A stretch of 64,000 bases of DNA from CAYMCO01 sp964388955 (GTDB lineage Bacteria; Chloroflexota; Anaerolineae; Anaerolineales; E44-bin32). Below the pieces are notes generated by a model. It made no database searches, was not told the DNA's origin, and worked only from the letters and a program-made list of their open reading frames with translations. Of this stretch, positions 44,148 through 54,007 are shown piece after piece. Position numbers and translations under genes: made by a program. Within the stretch, counting starts at the first letter, position 1, and every line of letters begins with the position of its first letter. The stretch lies in NCBI GenBank assembly GCA_964388955.1, contig CAYMCO010000013.1, positions 1 to 64,000 on the forward strand. The letters run 5' to 3'.

Positions 44148-46079
44148 ATGCCGTACGGGTACGCGGGGCGCGTCTTGCACGTCGATCTCGACGAGGGTTC
44201 TCTGGAGGTGGAAACCCCGGATGAAGCCTTCTACCGCAAGTACCTGGGGGGCAGCGCAATGGGGATGCACTATGTGCTCAACAAGATGCCTGCCGGCGCC
44301 GCCCCGTTCAGCCCAGAGAATGTGCTTGTGCTATCTGTGGGTGTGCTGACGGGCTGCCCGATCTCTGGCCAGAGCCGCCTGACTGCCACCGCCAAGTCTC
44401 CGCTCACCGGCGCGATCGGCGATGCCCAGAGCGGCGGGTTCTTCCCTGCAGAGATGAAGTTTTCGGGCTTCGACGCCGTGGTTGTTCGGGGTCGAGTCGA
44501 GAAGCCGGTCTATCTCTGGCTGAAAGACGGTGAGGCCGAGCTGCGCCCGGCGGAACACTTGTGGGGAAAGCTCACCAGAGAAGTCGAGGCCGCCATCCAG
44601 GAAGAGCTCGGCGACGACCACATTGAAGTCATGCAAGTCGGACCGGCCGGCGAGTTGGGCGTCCGCTTCGCCAGCTTGATCAATATGTCGAACCGGGCGA
44701 ACGGCCGCACCGGCATGGGCGCGGTGATGGGCAGCAAGAACCTCAAAGCCATAGCTGTACGCGGCATGAATAAGCCTGAGATGGTCGATCGCCGGGCGTT
44801 GATCGACCTGGCTCGTTGGGGTGCGGACAACTTCGAGGAGTCCGATATTTATGGTCTGCGCTTGAATGGCACAGCCGGAATATTGCTGAGCCTCAACAAG
44901 GGGGGAGGCCTGCCCACACGTAATTGGTCAAGCGGCACCTTCGAGGGGGCAGAGGCGATCAGCGGACCGGCAATTAGCGACACCATCTTGAAGCACGACG
45001 ACACCTGCTATGCATGCACGGTGCGCTGCAAGCGGGTGGTGGAGATCACCGAGGGGCCCTACGTCGTCGATCCACACTACGGCGGGCCGGAGTACGAGAC
45101 GCTGGCTGCATTCGGATCATACTGCGGCGTCGACGACCTGGCGGCGATTGCCTACGCCAATCAGCTCTGCAATATGTACGGCATGGATACCATCTCCTGC
45201 GGTGCGACCATCGCCTGGGCGATGGACTGCTATGAACACGGCATCCTCACCAAAGACGATACCGGCGGCCTTGAGCTCAATTTCGGAAACGCGGGCGCCA
45301 TGGTCGAGCTGACCGAAATGATCGCCATGCGCGAAGGCCTTGGCAACTTGCTGGCTGAGGGTTCCGCACGCGCGGCAGCCACGCTCGGGGGCGGCGCCAA
45401 AGATCTGGTGGTCACCGCTAAGAAGCAGGAGTATCCGGCCCACATGCCCCAGGCGAAGCGCAGCTTGGCATTGATCTATTCCGTCAATCCCTTTGGCGCG
45501 GATCACGAATCACACCAGCATGATCCAAGCTACGCAGCCTACCCGGAACGTATGGCGGAGATCGGGCTGACCAATGCGGACCAAGCCGAGGGCCTCAACA
45601 AGGAGATCGTGCGCTACGCTCTCACCGGGCAATGGGCATACTCCTGTATGGATTCGCTCAACGTCTGCCAATTCCTTTACGGGCCGGCCTGGCAACTATA
45701 CAGCATGCGGCAGCTAGGAGATGCATTGCGCGCCGTCACCGGTTGGGATGTGACGGTGGACGAGCTGTTGCGCGTGGGAGAGCGGCGCCTCAATATGATG
45801 CGGGCATTCAACGCGTTGGCGGGGTTCGACCGCGATGATGACGCGCTGCCGGAAAAGCTTACCCGACCCTTGAAGGGGGGCGACACCGACGGGTATTTTG
45901 TGACCGTGGATGAGGTGGAGAAGGCCAAGGACCTGTATTATGAATTGGCGGGTTGGGATAACGCCACCGGCACTCCCGAGCGGGGGAAGCTGGAGGAACT
46001 CGGACTGGTCTGGGTCGCGGATAAGCTCTCGGGATCGGCGGCCAGTGTGGTCACGAGGAGGCACAATGAGACTGGATGA
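44148..46079 (+). CDS. Aldehyde ferredoxin oxidoreductase (AOR) family protein
   Basis: A 643-residue tungsten/molybdenum-type oxidoreductase. The N-domain has GRVLHVDLDEGSLEVE and YLGGSAMGMHYVL. Pterin-binding motifs include RTGMGAVMGSKNLKAIAVRG. The 4Fe-4S ligands are in CYACTVRC with a fourth Cys expected in SCMDSLNVC near residue 505. Family enzymes oxidise aldehydes to acids with ferredoxin. CGGGAGGG precedes ATG 44148; the frame is open upstream from 44019. The gene overlaps the amidase gene by 14 bp, so the two are translated together. Confidence 0.9.
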   Translation: MPYGYAGRVLHVDLDEGSLEVETPDEAFYRKYLGGSAMGMHYVLNKMPAGAAPFSPENVLVLSVGVLTGCPISGQSRLTATAKSPLTGAIGDAQSGGFFPAEMKFSGFDAVVVRGRVEKPVYLWLKDGEAELRPAEHLWGKLTREVEAAIQEELGDDHIEVMQVGPAGELGVRFASLINMSNRANGRTGMGAVMGSKNLKAIAVRGMNKPEMVDRRALIDLARWGADNFEESDIYGLRLNGTAGILLSLNKGGGLPTRNWSSGTFEGAEAISGPAISDTILKHDDTCYACTVRCKRVVEITEGPYVVDPHYGGPEYETLAAFGSYCGVDDLAAIAYANQLCNMYGMDTISCGATIAWAMDCYEHGILTKDDTGGLELNFGNAGAMVELTEMIAMREGLGNLLAEGSARAAATLGGGAKDLVVTAKKQEYPAHMPQAKRSLALIYSVNPFGADHESHQHDPSYAAYPERMAEIGLTNADQAEGLNKEIVRYALTGQWAYSCMDSLNVCQFLYGPAWQLYSMRQLGDALRAVTGWDVTVDELLRVGERRLNMMRAFNALAGFDRDDDALPEKLTRPLKGGDTDGYFVTVDEVEKAKDLYYELAGWDNATGTPERGKLEELGLVWVADKLSGSAASVVTRRHNETG

Positions 46080-47538
46080 ATACGCCAACTACGATGGCCT
46101 TGGCCTGGCCGAGTTGATACGGAAGAAGGAAATCACCGCGACCGAGGTTGCAGAGCTGGTATCAGCGGGAGTCGAAAGACTCAACCCGGAAATCAACGCG
46201 GTTATCGAGGTTTTCGAGGACCGTGTCGAAACACCGGACGAAGGCTTGAACCCAGACGGCCCGTTTGCAGGCGTTCCGATATTCCTCAAGGATCTGGGCG
46301 CCAGTGATGCCGGTCGAAAGCAGGAACTAGGTAGCCGGCTATGCAAAGGGCGCGTGGCCGGAGTGACGACATATCTGACTGAGCGATTCAAACAGGCCGG
46401 CTTCAACGTCATGGGCCGCACGACCACTTCAGAATTCGGCCAATCGGGCAATACAGACTCGGCACTGATGGGGAGGACACGCAATCCTTGGGATGTGACA
46501 CGCAGCCCAGGTGGATCCAGCGGCGGCACGGCTGCCGCGGTCGCTTCCGGGATCCTGCCGCTTTCACACGGTTCTGATGGAGGCGGGTCCATTCGCATTC
46601 CGGCCGCTTCATGCGGTCTGGTGGGATTGAAGCCTTCTCGGGGTCGTATCACGCTGGGGCCACTGCGGGACGAGAGCATGTTCGGATTGGTGGTCGAATT
46701 TGCCCTCAGCCGATCCGTCCGTGACACGGCGGCCTTGCTCGACATCGTCTGCCGACCGGCCCCCGGCGACCCCTTTGTTATCGCTCAGCCGGAAACTCCA
46801 TTCTCGGGCCAAATTGGCGCGCCGGTTGAGCCTCTGCATATTGCGTTTACGACCGAGAGTTGGACCGGAGTGGAAGTCGATCAAGAGGCCGTGGCAGGTG
46901 TGAAGCGGATCGCTGCCGCCTGCGAAGGCATGGGCCATCAAGTTGAGGAGAGTTCTTTGCACTTCGATGAGAACATCTATGATCAGAACATAGACGTGAT
47001 TTGGAGTGCTTCAATGGCGGATTCCTGTGATCGGCTTGCGGACGAAATGCATCGCCAGATCTCCGCTGAAACGCTGGACGCAGTGAATTTGCGGGCGTAT
47101 CGCCAGGCAAAGCGCGCCACAGCGGCAGAGCTTCTCGCCGCGCTCGCATCCTGGAACGGAGTAAGGCGCAAGGTCGGGCAGCTCTTCACCCACCACGATG
47201 TCTTGATCACACCGACGATAAACGGGCCCGCTGTGGAAAAGAGCTTTGCATCCACCAATCAGGATATCACCTACGAAGAGTGGCTGATCCAGGAAGGTCA
47301 AGCATGGCCCTTCACTGGGCTCTTCAACGTCACCGGGAATCCCGCCATCTCCCTGCCGCTCATGGAAAGCGAATCCGGCTTGCCGATTGGCATTCAGTTT
47401 GTTTCCCGATTTGGCGATGAGGGGGTGCTTATCCGCATCGCCAGCGCCTTTGAAGCGGCGATGCCCTGGAATGATCGAATACCGGCGGTCCACGCGAGCA
47501 GCCTGTTGAGCGCCCAAGGACGTGAGGTTCACTCCTGA
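46066..47538 (+). CDS. Amidase signature family amidase
   Basis: A 490-residue amidase with the Ser-cisSer-Lys triad. The Lys is in PIFLKDLGAS, the cis-Ser and Ser in SPGGSSGGTAAAVASGILPL and GSDGGGSIRIPAASCGLVG. It hydrolyses a carboxamide to the acid and ammonia; the specificity (aryl, aliphatic, GatA-like) is not visible, but no gatB/gatC is adjacent. GAGGAGG precedes ATG 46066. Overlap with the AOR gene suggests a paired function, such as handling an acid amide and aldehyde from the same substrate. Confidence 0.9.
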   Translation: MRLDEYANYDGLGLAELIRKKEITATEVAELVSAGVERLNPEINAVIEVFEDRVETPDEGLNPDGPFAGVPIFLKDLGASDAGRKQELGSRLCKGRVAGVTTYLTERFKQAGFNVMGRTTTSEFGQSGNTDSALMGRTRNPWDVTRSPGGSSGGTAAAVASGILPLSHGSDGGGSIRIPAASCGLVGLKPSRGRITLGPLRDESMFGLVVEFALSRSVRDTAALLDIVCRPAPGDPFVIAQPETPFSGQIGAPVEPLHIAFTTESWTGVEVDQEAVAGVKRIAAACEGMGHQVEESSLHFDENIYDQNIDVIWSASMADSCDRLADEMHRQISAETLDAVNLRAYRQAKRATAAELLAALASWNGVRRKVGQLFTHHDVLITPTINGPAVEKSFASTNQDITYEEWLIQEGQAWPFTGLFNVTGNPAISLPLMESESGLPIGIQFVSRFGDEGVLIRIASAFEAAMPWNDRIPAVHASSLLSAQGREVHS

Positions 47539-47883
47539 AGAGAGATGGAGTGTGACTGCCGAAGGCGGCCATCCGTTCATCATCCCCGTGTATATGATGA
47601 ATATTGGTGATCCGCAGGCGAGTTTCTCCCGCTTCTAGGAAGTCATTACTCCAGCGATGGCCGACGGTATCAGCGATCCCTTCCTTCCGCCGAAGTTCAC
47701 TGGCGGAATGCTTGCCCCACAAGCCTTCGATGACTATGGGGACCCTCTCACCAGCCGGCTATTCTTTGCATTCTTCGCGATGTATGTTGCGAGCCGTCGC
47801 TTCAGTGAATGCCGTTTTGGACATGATCATTTCCCCCGAATCGGTGGGAAAGCCTCTCTCAATTCTGGGCCCCGATTCGCCTA
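47537..47883 (+). pseudogene. Unassigned remnant with in-frame TAG
   Basis: A continuous frame reads VTAEGGHPFIIPVYMMNIGD, then TAG at 47636-47638, then ITPAMADGISDPFLPPKFTG and GGMLAPQAFDDYGDPL. It looks like protein-coding DNA with a nonsense mutation, overlapping the end of the amidase gene. I recognise no family. After about 47790 the sequence stops looking protein-like. Confidence 0.4.
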
Positions 47884-48254
47884 ATGAGTTCTGAAAGTGA
47901 GCCTCGACATACTGTCGGCAATCTCGATTTCCTCAAGAGCTGCTGCGCCGTTCGCTGGGTCAAGCGCAGAGACAAGTGGGCCAGAAGCCAAGACCCGCTA
48001 GGGCGACAGCGGAGTGAGCCCGCAACTCTATGATATGATGATAACAATCCCGAGCTCAACGAAGAAATGTGTCTCGATGAACATACTGGTTCTTTCGACC
48101 AGACGGAGTGTCTCGCCGGTGTAATCCGGTCGGATGTCGCGCTCCCATTCGACATAGAAGCCGAAAGAGGTCCGCTTTGAAGCCGCTGACCCAGATCTCC
48201 CCCCGGAGCGGCTTTGGCAATGGGATGCGGATATGAGTTGTTCATAGAGGAACA
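47884..48254. other. Stretch with a possible leftward protein remnant
   Basis: 370 bp. On the minus strand at about 48028-48180 a frame reads GFYVEWERDIRPDYTGETLR and LVERTSMFIETHFFVELG, which recalls the EWP-xx-iRPD and GMVFxxE segments of canonical M24 peptidases. If so it is a further M24 scrap; the match is short. No RNA gene seen. Confidence 0.3.
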
Positions 48255-49526
48255 ATGGGAGACAAAGGGCTTCCCATGTCAACATCACCTCAGAGTTTCA
48301 GCGGGATTCAACACCGTGCACTTCTCACCGCTGACAAACAGGTCAAGAGGCTCTTTACGGTCATGGTCATCGTTGGATTCATCATCACCTTCGTTATGCG
48401 CTCAGGCCGGGATGTGCCTCCGCTGAGCCCTTGGGAACTCATCTTGGGAATCGCCTTTGGCCTGATCTACCTGGCGGTAGGTCTGAACGACCGCCCGTTC
48501 TTTGAGCTTTTGCCCGCTGGATGGGCGGAAATGCTCTTCTTCCTGGTGCAGTGCGGGTTGATCTTTGGCGTCGGCCTTACGTTGGGGGTCGGGGGCAGCT
48601 GGTTGATGGGCATACCGCTCGCCGGCTTTGCCGTGGAGATGCTCGAACCTGAACGGCGCTGGGCGGTGTACATCGGCGTGGTGGCTTGTGCGGTCTTGCC
48701 GCTCGGGCTACGCGAGGGGAACTGGATCAGTGCACTTGTCAATTCCGTCACGACGGGCACGGCAGTCATCTTCGTGGCCATCTTCGCACAAATGCGCTTG
48801 AACGAGCAGAAGGCTCGGGAGCGCGCAGAACAATTGACGCTGGAATTGGAGCGAGCAAACACACAACTAGCCGCATACGCGACGCAGGCTGAAGAACTGG
48901 CGATGACGCAAGAACGCAATCGCGTGGCACGCGAGATCCACGACAACCTTGGCCACACACTCACGATCGTCAACGTGCAGATTGAGGCCGCCAAGGCGGT
49001 GATGGGATCCGATCCCGGTCGCGCGCTCGATGCAATGAAGAAAGCCCAGAACCTGGCGCAGGAGGGGCTCATCCGAGTGCGCGAGTCCGTGAGCGCACTG
49101 CGCGAGTCTCCAGTCAACAACCGGTCTTTGGACAATGCCATTGAGGATTTGACCCAGGCGGTCGAGAGCAGCGGCATCGTGACCGGCTTCCGGGTGACCG
49201 GTGAGCCATTCACGGTGGACCACAAGGTCGCTCTGGCGCTGTATAGAGCTGCTCAAGAAGCCCTGACGAATGTCTGCCGTCACTCGCGTGCGTCACGTAT
49301 CGACGTCAATCTGGAATTTCGGCTCGACGAGGTCCGCCTAGAGGTGAAAGACAACGGTGTGGGCGCAGGGCAGATTAGGGAGGGATTCGGCCTCCTGGGC
49401 ATCCGTGAGCGGATGCAATTGCTGGGTGGGAGTCTGGAGATAGATACAGGGACGGGAAAAGGATTCCGTCTATATGCATGCGTGCCCGTGTCGCCAACGG
49501 GCCGTTTGATCGAACCAGAGGTGTAG
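48255..49526 (+). CDS. NarL-type sensor histidine kinase (HisKA_3)
   Basis: A 423-residue kinase. Residues 33-180 form about five membrane helices with very short loops and no large outside domain, typical of intramembrane-sensing kinases such as LiaS/DesK. A coiled segment (181-220) leads to the phosphoacceptor His in RNRVAREIHDNLGHTL (H229). The ATPase domain has ALYRAAQEALTNVCRHSRAS and the G-boxes DNGVGAG and GFGLLGIRERMQLLGG. A GAGGA ribosome site precedes ATG 48255. It forms a pair with the regulator starting 2 bp after its stop codon. Confidence 0.93.
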   Translation: MGDKGLPMSTSPQSFSGIQHRALLTADKQVKRLFTVMVIVGFIITFVMRSGRDVPPLSPWELILGIAFGLIYLAVGLNDRPFFELLPAGWAEMLFFLVQCGLIFGVGLTLGVGGSWLMGIPLAGFAVEMLEPERRWAVYIGVVACAVLPLGLREGNWISALVNSVTTGTAVIFVAIFAQMRLNEQKARERAEQLTLELERANTQLAAYATQAEELAMTQERNRVAREIHDNLGHTLTIVNVQIEAAKAVMGSDPGRALDAMKKAQNLAQEGLIRVRESVSALRESPVNNRSLDNAIEDLTQAVESSGIVTGFRVTGEPFTVDHKVALALYRAAQEALTNVCRHSRASRIDVNLEFRLDEVRLEVKDNGVGAGQIREGFGLLGIRERMQLLGGSLEIDTGTGKGFRLYACVPVSPTGRLIEPEV

Positions 49527-49527
49527 A

Positions 49528-50181
49528 ATGGCGATCCGTGTGATGCTGGTCGATGATCAAGCCCTTTTCCGGGAAGGCCTGGAGACCTTGTTATCGGTCC
49601 ATGACGACATCCGGGTCGTCGGCCATGCGGGGGACGGCCAGGAATGCGTCGAGGTCGCAACTAAAGTTCGACCGGACGTGGTCCTGATGGATATCCGCAT
49701 GCCGATCATGGATGGCGTCCGGGCTACCCGTCTGCTAAGCGATGCTCAACCTGAGTGCAAGGTGATCGTGCTCACTACCTTCGATGACGATGAATACATT
49801 TTCGATGCCCTGCGCATGGGCGCGGTGGGATACCTATTGAAAGATGTAGCATCCGCGCAATTGGTCGAGGCGATCCGTGCTTCTGCAAGGGGCGAATCAA
49901 TCCTCGGGCCCTCGGTCGCTGCAAAGGTGATCACCGAATTCAAACGGGTTTCGAGCATGGTCCCGCCGTTACAAATGGAGGAGTTGGTCGAGCCGTTGTC
50001 GCAACGTGAGCTGGAAATACTGCAGCTGATCGCCCGCGGCGCCAGCAACAAGGAGGTCGCCAAGCAGTTATTCATCGCCCAAGGCACGGTGAAAAACCAC
50101 ATGACGAACATCCTGGGGAAGCTGGGCGTGCGCGATCGCACGCAGGCTGTGATAAAGGCGAGGGACCTGGGTCTCCTATAA
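49528..50181 (+). CDS. NarL/FixJ-family response regulator
   Basis: A 217-residue protein. The receiver domain has acidic pocket LVDDQ, phosphoacceptor D55 in VLMDIRMPIMDG, Thr and Lys in VLTTF and YLLKDVAS. The C-terminal LuxR-type helix-turn-helix is LSQRELEILQLIARGASNKE, VAKQLFIAQGTVKNHMTNIL. It is activated by the kinase at 48255. The ABC-2 exporter genes 200 bp downstream are its likely targets. Confidence 0.94.
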   Translation: MAIRVMLVDDQALFREGLETLLSVHDDIRVVGHAGDGQECVEVATKVRPDVVLMDIRMPIMDGVRATRLLSDAQPECKVIVLTTFDDDEYIFDALRMGAVGYLLKDVASAQLVEAIRASARGESILGPSVAAKVITEFKRVSSMVPPLQMEELVEPLSQRELEILQLIARGASNKEVAKQLFIAQGTVKNHMTNILGKLGVRDRTQAVIKARDLGLL

Positions 50182-50251
50182 CCGGATCCGTGAGAACTTC
50201 GACAGCGACCTAAGACGGGCCGCTGTTTTTGGTTTAAGTCACGGTCAGACG

Positions 50252-50284
50252 TGTGACCCGGTCACGTACTGAAATGTGACCCGG
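50252..50284. promoter_or_regulatory. Direct repeat, candidate response-regulator site
   Basis: TGTGACCCGG occurs at 50252-50261 and 50275-50284, 23 bp apart (about two helical turns). It lies in the spacer between the regulator and the exporter operon, roughly 100 bp before the exporter start. Confidence 0.5.
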
Positions 50285-50380
50285 GGAATGACCTGCCGCA
50301 CATTACCGCTCCCCTATCGGCGGCTACACTGAGTTTAGATCCGTCACAAGACGGGCGATCTATCAAAGAAAGGAGACGAC

Positions 50381-51343
50381 ATGAACGAGACGATTCTGGA
50401 AGCCAGAGATTTGGTCAAGCGATATGGCGATCTGGCCGCCGTCGACAATGTCAATCTCGCCATTCGAAAGGGGGAAATCTTCGGCCTGCTTGGGCCGAAT
50501 GGGGCCGGCAAAACCACGATCATCTCAATGATAACCGGGCTTCTCAAGCCGGATGACGGCAGCATCATTGTGGGAGGCCTGGACGTACAGACCGAGCCCA
50601 ACGCGGTCAAAGCCAGGTTGGGGCTCGTGCCGCAGGAACTGGCGCTCTACCCCACACTCTCGGCGCGGGAGAACCTGAGCTTCTTCGGCAGTATCTACGG
50701 CCTGGGGGGCAGGCAACTCCGGGAACGCGTCGAGGCCATGCTGGCGATGGTCGAGCTGACCGAGCGCGCTGGAGAACCGGTTCAGACCTACTCAGGCGGT
50801 ATGAAGCGCCGGGTGAACATCGCAGCGGGTTTGCTGCACCAACCTGAAGTCTTGTTCCTGGACGAACCTACTGTTGGCGTTGATCCCCAAAGCCGCAACG
50901 CCATCTTCGAGGCGGTTGAAGCGCTCAATCGCGCCGGGATGACGGTGATCTACACCACACATTACATGGAAGAAGCGCAGCGCTTGTGCCACCGAGTTGC
51001 GATCATCGACGATGGGCAGATCATTGCCCTCGATACGCCGCATGCGCTCATCAAGAGCCTGGGGGGCGGCATCCTGGTGCTTGGCTTAGAAGATCCTGAG
51101 GCTGGACTTCCCAATGGTCAAGTGCAGGCAGCAGTCGATAGGACTAGCGAGCTGCCCTCGGTCAAATCCCTTACGCGTGATGACGGGCATTTCAAGATCG
51201 AGACCAATCAATTCCAGGAAGCGCTGATGAGCATCCTCGATATCACCAATCGACTCGACGTGCGAATCACGGATATGGAAAAGTGGGAACCCAACCTGGA
51301 GAGTGTCTTCCTGCATCTGACAGGAAGGAAGCTGAGGGAATAG
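50381..51343 (+). CDS. ABC-2 type exporter ATP-binding protein
   Basis: A 320-residue ATPase of the CcmA/NatA/drug-efflux type. Walker A is GPNGAGKTT, signature YSGGMKRRVNIAAGLLHQPE, Walker B VLFLDEPTVGVDPQSR, H-loop YTTHYMEEAQRL. The C-terminal extension of about 85 residues (from DTPHALIKSL) is usual for this class. AAAGGAG precedes ATG 50381. With two permease genes it likely exports a drug, lipid or antimicrobial peptide under control of the two-component system. Confidence 0.94.
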   Translation: MNETILEARDLVKRYGDLAAVDNVNLAIRKGEIFGLLGPNGAGKTTIISMITGLLKPDDGSIIVGGLDVQTEPNAVKARLGLVPQELALYPTLSARENLSFFGSIYGLGGRQLRERVEAMLAMVELTERAGEPVQTYSGGMKRRVNIAAGLLHQPEVLFLDEPTVGVDPQSRNAIFEAVEALNRAGMTVIYTTHYMEEAQRLCHRVAIIDDGQIIALDTPHALIKSLGGGILVLGLEDPEAGLPNGQVQAAVDRTSELPSVKSLTRDDGHFKIETNQFQEALMSILDITNRLDVRITDMEKWEPNLESVFLHLTGRKLRE

Positions 51344-51347
51344 GGGG

Positions 51348-52613
51348 ATGATCATGAAAAGATCAAGCTTGTCCGTTATACGCAGTGTTGCCCGAAAGGA
51401 TATGAAGATCCTGTTACAGGAGCGTGGTACGCTGATGTACTTGTTCGTACTTCCCCTGCTCTTCATCCTGGCCCTCGGCGGAACCTACGGTCTGAGGGAA
51501 CCCCCAGAAGCTACCGCGATCCACCTGCCCGTTGTAAACCTCGATGCAGGGAGCGAGGCATCGCAAACACTAATTCAGGCACTTAATCAGGGCGGAAGCA
51601 TCCGATGTGACCTCTATGAAGAAACAAAGGCCAGAGCCGCCTTCGCCAAAGGAACGATCAAACGCTTGCTCACGATCCCAGCCAACTACAGCGCTGATCT
51701 GGAGGCTGGTCATGAAGTAACGCTGCAGTTGGTGAATGCATCCGATGCCAGTTATACCAGGAGCGAAGCCGTGCACCGAGTGGTCGCCGGTGTGACCGCA
51801 GATCTATCGCTCCAGTCCCAGTTGATCCGCAGCTTCCGGCAGATGGCCGACATGCAGGCAGGGTCATCCCAGGAACAGCAAGCCTTTACCACCGAGATCA
51901 TCATCGATCAGGCGCAAAGCCAGTTCGAGCGATCAAGGACAGAGCCGTTGCTGGGTGTGCAGGAAAGCTGGGCGCAGCACTTGTTGGAGGGGGATGAGAA
52001 TGACATCAACCCTCTCAATGTGTATGTGCCCGGTTTCGCTGTACTTTTCATCTTCCTTACCGCCCAGACAACCGCTCAGTCGATCTACGAGGAAAAGGAG
52101 ATCGGTAGCTTCCGCCGGCTGCTGGCGGCCCCCATCAACAAACTCACGGTCGCAATCGGCAAAATGGCACCAAACTTCATTGCCGGTCTGACACAGATCA
52201 TCGTGCTCTTCGGCGCCGGGGTCTATCTCTTCCCCGTGATCGGACTCGACCACATGACGCTTGGGAACGATTTCCTGGCGTTCGCCCTGGTTTGCTTCGC
52301 CGTACTGCTTTGCTCCTCGAGCCTCGGCGTGCTTATCGCCGGGATTGCGCGCACCAAGGCTCAGATCAGCGCCTTCAGCCAGGTCGTCCTCTGGATCTTC
52401 GGATTCGCCGCCATCTGGCTGGACAAGTTCGCGCGAATTTCGCCGTTTGACATCATCAGCAAACTGATTCCGCATACGTGGGCGAATGGGGCTTTCCTAG
52501 ACCTGACCATACGCGGTCAGGGACTGGTTGAGATCATGCCCAGCCTATTGGTCTTGTGCGGATTTTCGCTGGTGTTTTTCGCCGTCGGACTCTGGCGATT
52601 TGACTATCGCTGA
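51348..52613 (+). CDS. ABC-2 type exporter permease 1
   Basis: A 421-residue permease: one N-terminal helix (LMYLFVLPLLFILALGGTY), an external region of about 180 residues, then five helices. The coupling segment SIYEEKEIGSFRRLLAAPIN is the family hallmark. It starts 4 bp after the ATPase gene and is followed 24 bp later by a similar permease, suggesting a heterodimer. Confidence 0.92.
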   Translation: MIMKRSSLSVIRSVARKDMKILLQERGTLMYLFVLPLLFILALGGTYGLREPPEATAIHLPVVNLDAGSEASQTLIQALNQGGSIRCDLYEETKARAAFAKGTIKRLLTIPANYSADLEAGHEVTLQLVNASDASYTRSEAVHRVVAGVTADLSLQSQLIRSFRQMADMQAGSSQEQQAFTTEIIIDQAQSQFERSRTEPLLGVQESWAQHLLEGDENDINPLNVYVPGFAVLFIFLTAQTTAQSIYEEKEIGSFRRLLAAPINKLTVAIGKMAPNFIAGLTQIIVLFGAGVYLFPVIGLDHMTLGNDFLAFALVCFAVLLCSSSLGVLIAGIARTKAQISAFSQVVLWIFGFAAIWLDKFARISPFDIISKLIPHTWANGAFLDLTIRGQGLVEIMPSLLVLCGFSLVFFAVGLWRFDYR

Positions 52614-52637
52614 GCAGAACGAAAGAGGAAACGGATC

Positions 52638-53930
52638 ATGAACTACATGCGAGACTCTCTGATACTGGCCAAGAAAGACCTGAAGGCGCTCTTCAAGGAT
52701 CGCGGGCAGCTGGTCGTGCTGTTTGTGCTCCCGCTGGTTTTCTCCTTGATGCTTGGCGGCCCTCATGCAGGTGCGAAGAATCTGGTAAGCGCAAGCGGGG
52801 AGGCCAAGCTATCGATCAACGCCATCCTGGTGAATGAGGACCGGGGCTTACTCGGGGCCCAGATGGAAGAAGTGTTGCGTGATATTCAACCACTGCAGAT
52901 CCGAACCATTGCTTCCAGCAGCCTGGCTGATCGAAAGGTAGCCGACGGGGATGCGCCGGTCGCGATCGTCATCCCGTCCGATTTCAGCGCCACTATCGAA
53001 GCCAACCAACCGACCCGGCTCCGACTTATCAAAGACCCGGCCCGGCAGGCAGAAGCCCAGGTCGTTGCCGGGATACTGAAAGAGGTGCTGACCGAGCTGA
53101 GCATTCGAGCGGAGATCGAGTACGGCATCCGTGCAGTCTACGCCAGGACGGGCGCGCTTCATGGGGCGGACCCGGAAACAGCACGTGCGGTGCAGGCACA
53201 AACGATGGGGGTCGTCTGGACGGCGGTGCAGGAGATCCGGCAAAACCCTGCCATCCTTGTCGATCGTAAGGATCTCGCCGGGGAGGAGCGAGTGCTCACG
53301 GCCAGTGGGGTCGTGTTCGGGTTTATTATGCCCTTGTTTTCCACGATGTTCGCCTTTTTTATGGTTGGCATCATGTCCGAGTCAATCCTGAAAGAAAAGG
53401 AAGCCGGTTCTTTCCGCCGGTTGTTGGCGGCGCCGATCCACCCGGGCACCGTCATCGTCGGCAAGCTGGTGGCCTTTATCGGGGTGGTCTTCTTGCAGAT
53501 GTTGGTCCTATTTGGCATCTGCAGCTCCTTGTTCGATATGCCACTCGGGGATCCCCTGGGGCTGCTGGCACTCACCCTGGCGCTGTCACTGGCAGCAACG
53601 GGCTTGGGCATGCTGTTGGGGTCGCTCGCACGCACCAGCAAGGAAGCGGGAAGTATCGGGATCTTGCTGGGTTTTGGGCTCTGGTTTGCCAGTGGTTTCA
53701 CCCGCTTCAGTATCGATCTGAGTGGCGGGGCGATCCAGTTCAATGTGCCCGTTGAAGGGCTGAGGGCCTATGTGTCCCAGCTCACCCCGCATGCCCATGC
53801 GATCCGTGGATACTATGATTTGATGATCTATGGCGCCGATCTGCCCCGGCTGCTTCCTAATCTCGCTGCGTTGCTTGGTTTCGCCGGCGTGTTCCTGGCT
53901 GTGGCGATTTGGCGCTTCAAATTCGATTAG
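52638..53930 (+). CDS. ABC-2 type exporter permease 2
   Basis: A 430-residue permease of the same build: first helix LVVLFVLPLVFSLMLGGP, an external region, and SILKEKEAGSFRRLLAAPIH, VFLQMLVLFGICSSLF and further helices. AGAGGAAACGG precedes ATG 52638. It closes the two-component/exporter cluster. Confidence 0.92.
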   Translation: MNYMRDSLILAKKDLKALFKDRGQLVVLFVLPLVFSLMLGGPHAGAKNLVSASGEAKLSINAILVNEDRGLLGAQMEEVLRDIQPLQIRTIASSSLADRKVADGDAPVAIVIPSDFSATIEANQPTRLRLIKDPARQAEAQVVAGILKEVLTELSIRAEIEYGIRAVYARTGALHGADPETARAVQAQTMGVVWTAVQEIRQNPAILVDRKDLAGEERVLTASGVVFGFIMPLFSTMFAFFMVGIMSESILKEKEAGSFRRLLAAPIHPGTVIVGKLVAFIGVVFLQMLVLFGICSSLFDMPLGDPLGLLALTLALSLAATGLGMLLGSLARTSKEAGSIGILLGFGLWFASGFTRFSIDLSGGAIQFNVPVEGLRAYVSQLTPHAHAIRGYYDLMIYGADLPRLLPNLAALLGFAGVFLAVAIWRFKFD

Positions 53931-54007
53931 GAACCTGAAGAGGGTAGCATTAGAGGCCGAGTGAGCGCATGCAAACGCCCAGATCTCAGGCTATGAGCGT
54001 TCCGCAG

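Noticed and set aside
47636..47638. Pyrrolysine read-through at TAG
   Set aside because: No pyl genes or known Pyl-methyltransferase motif; nonsense mutation in a decaying gene is simpler.
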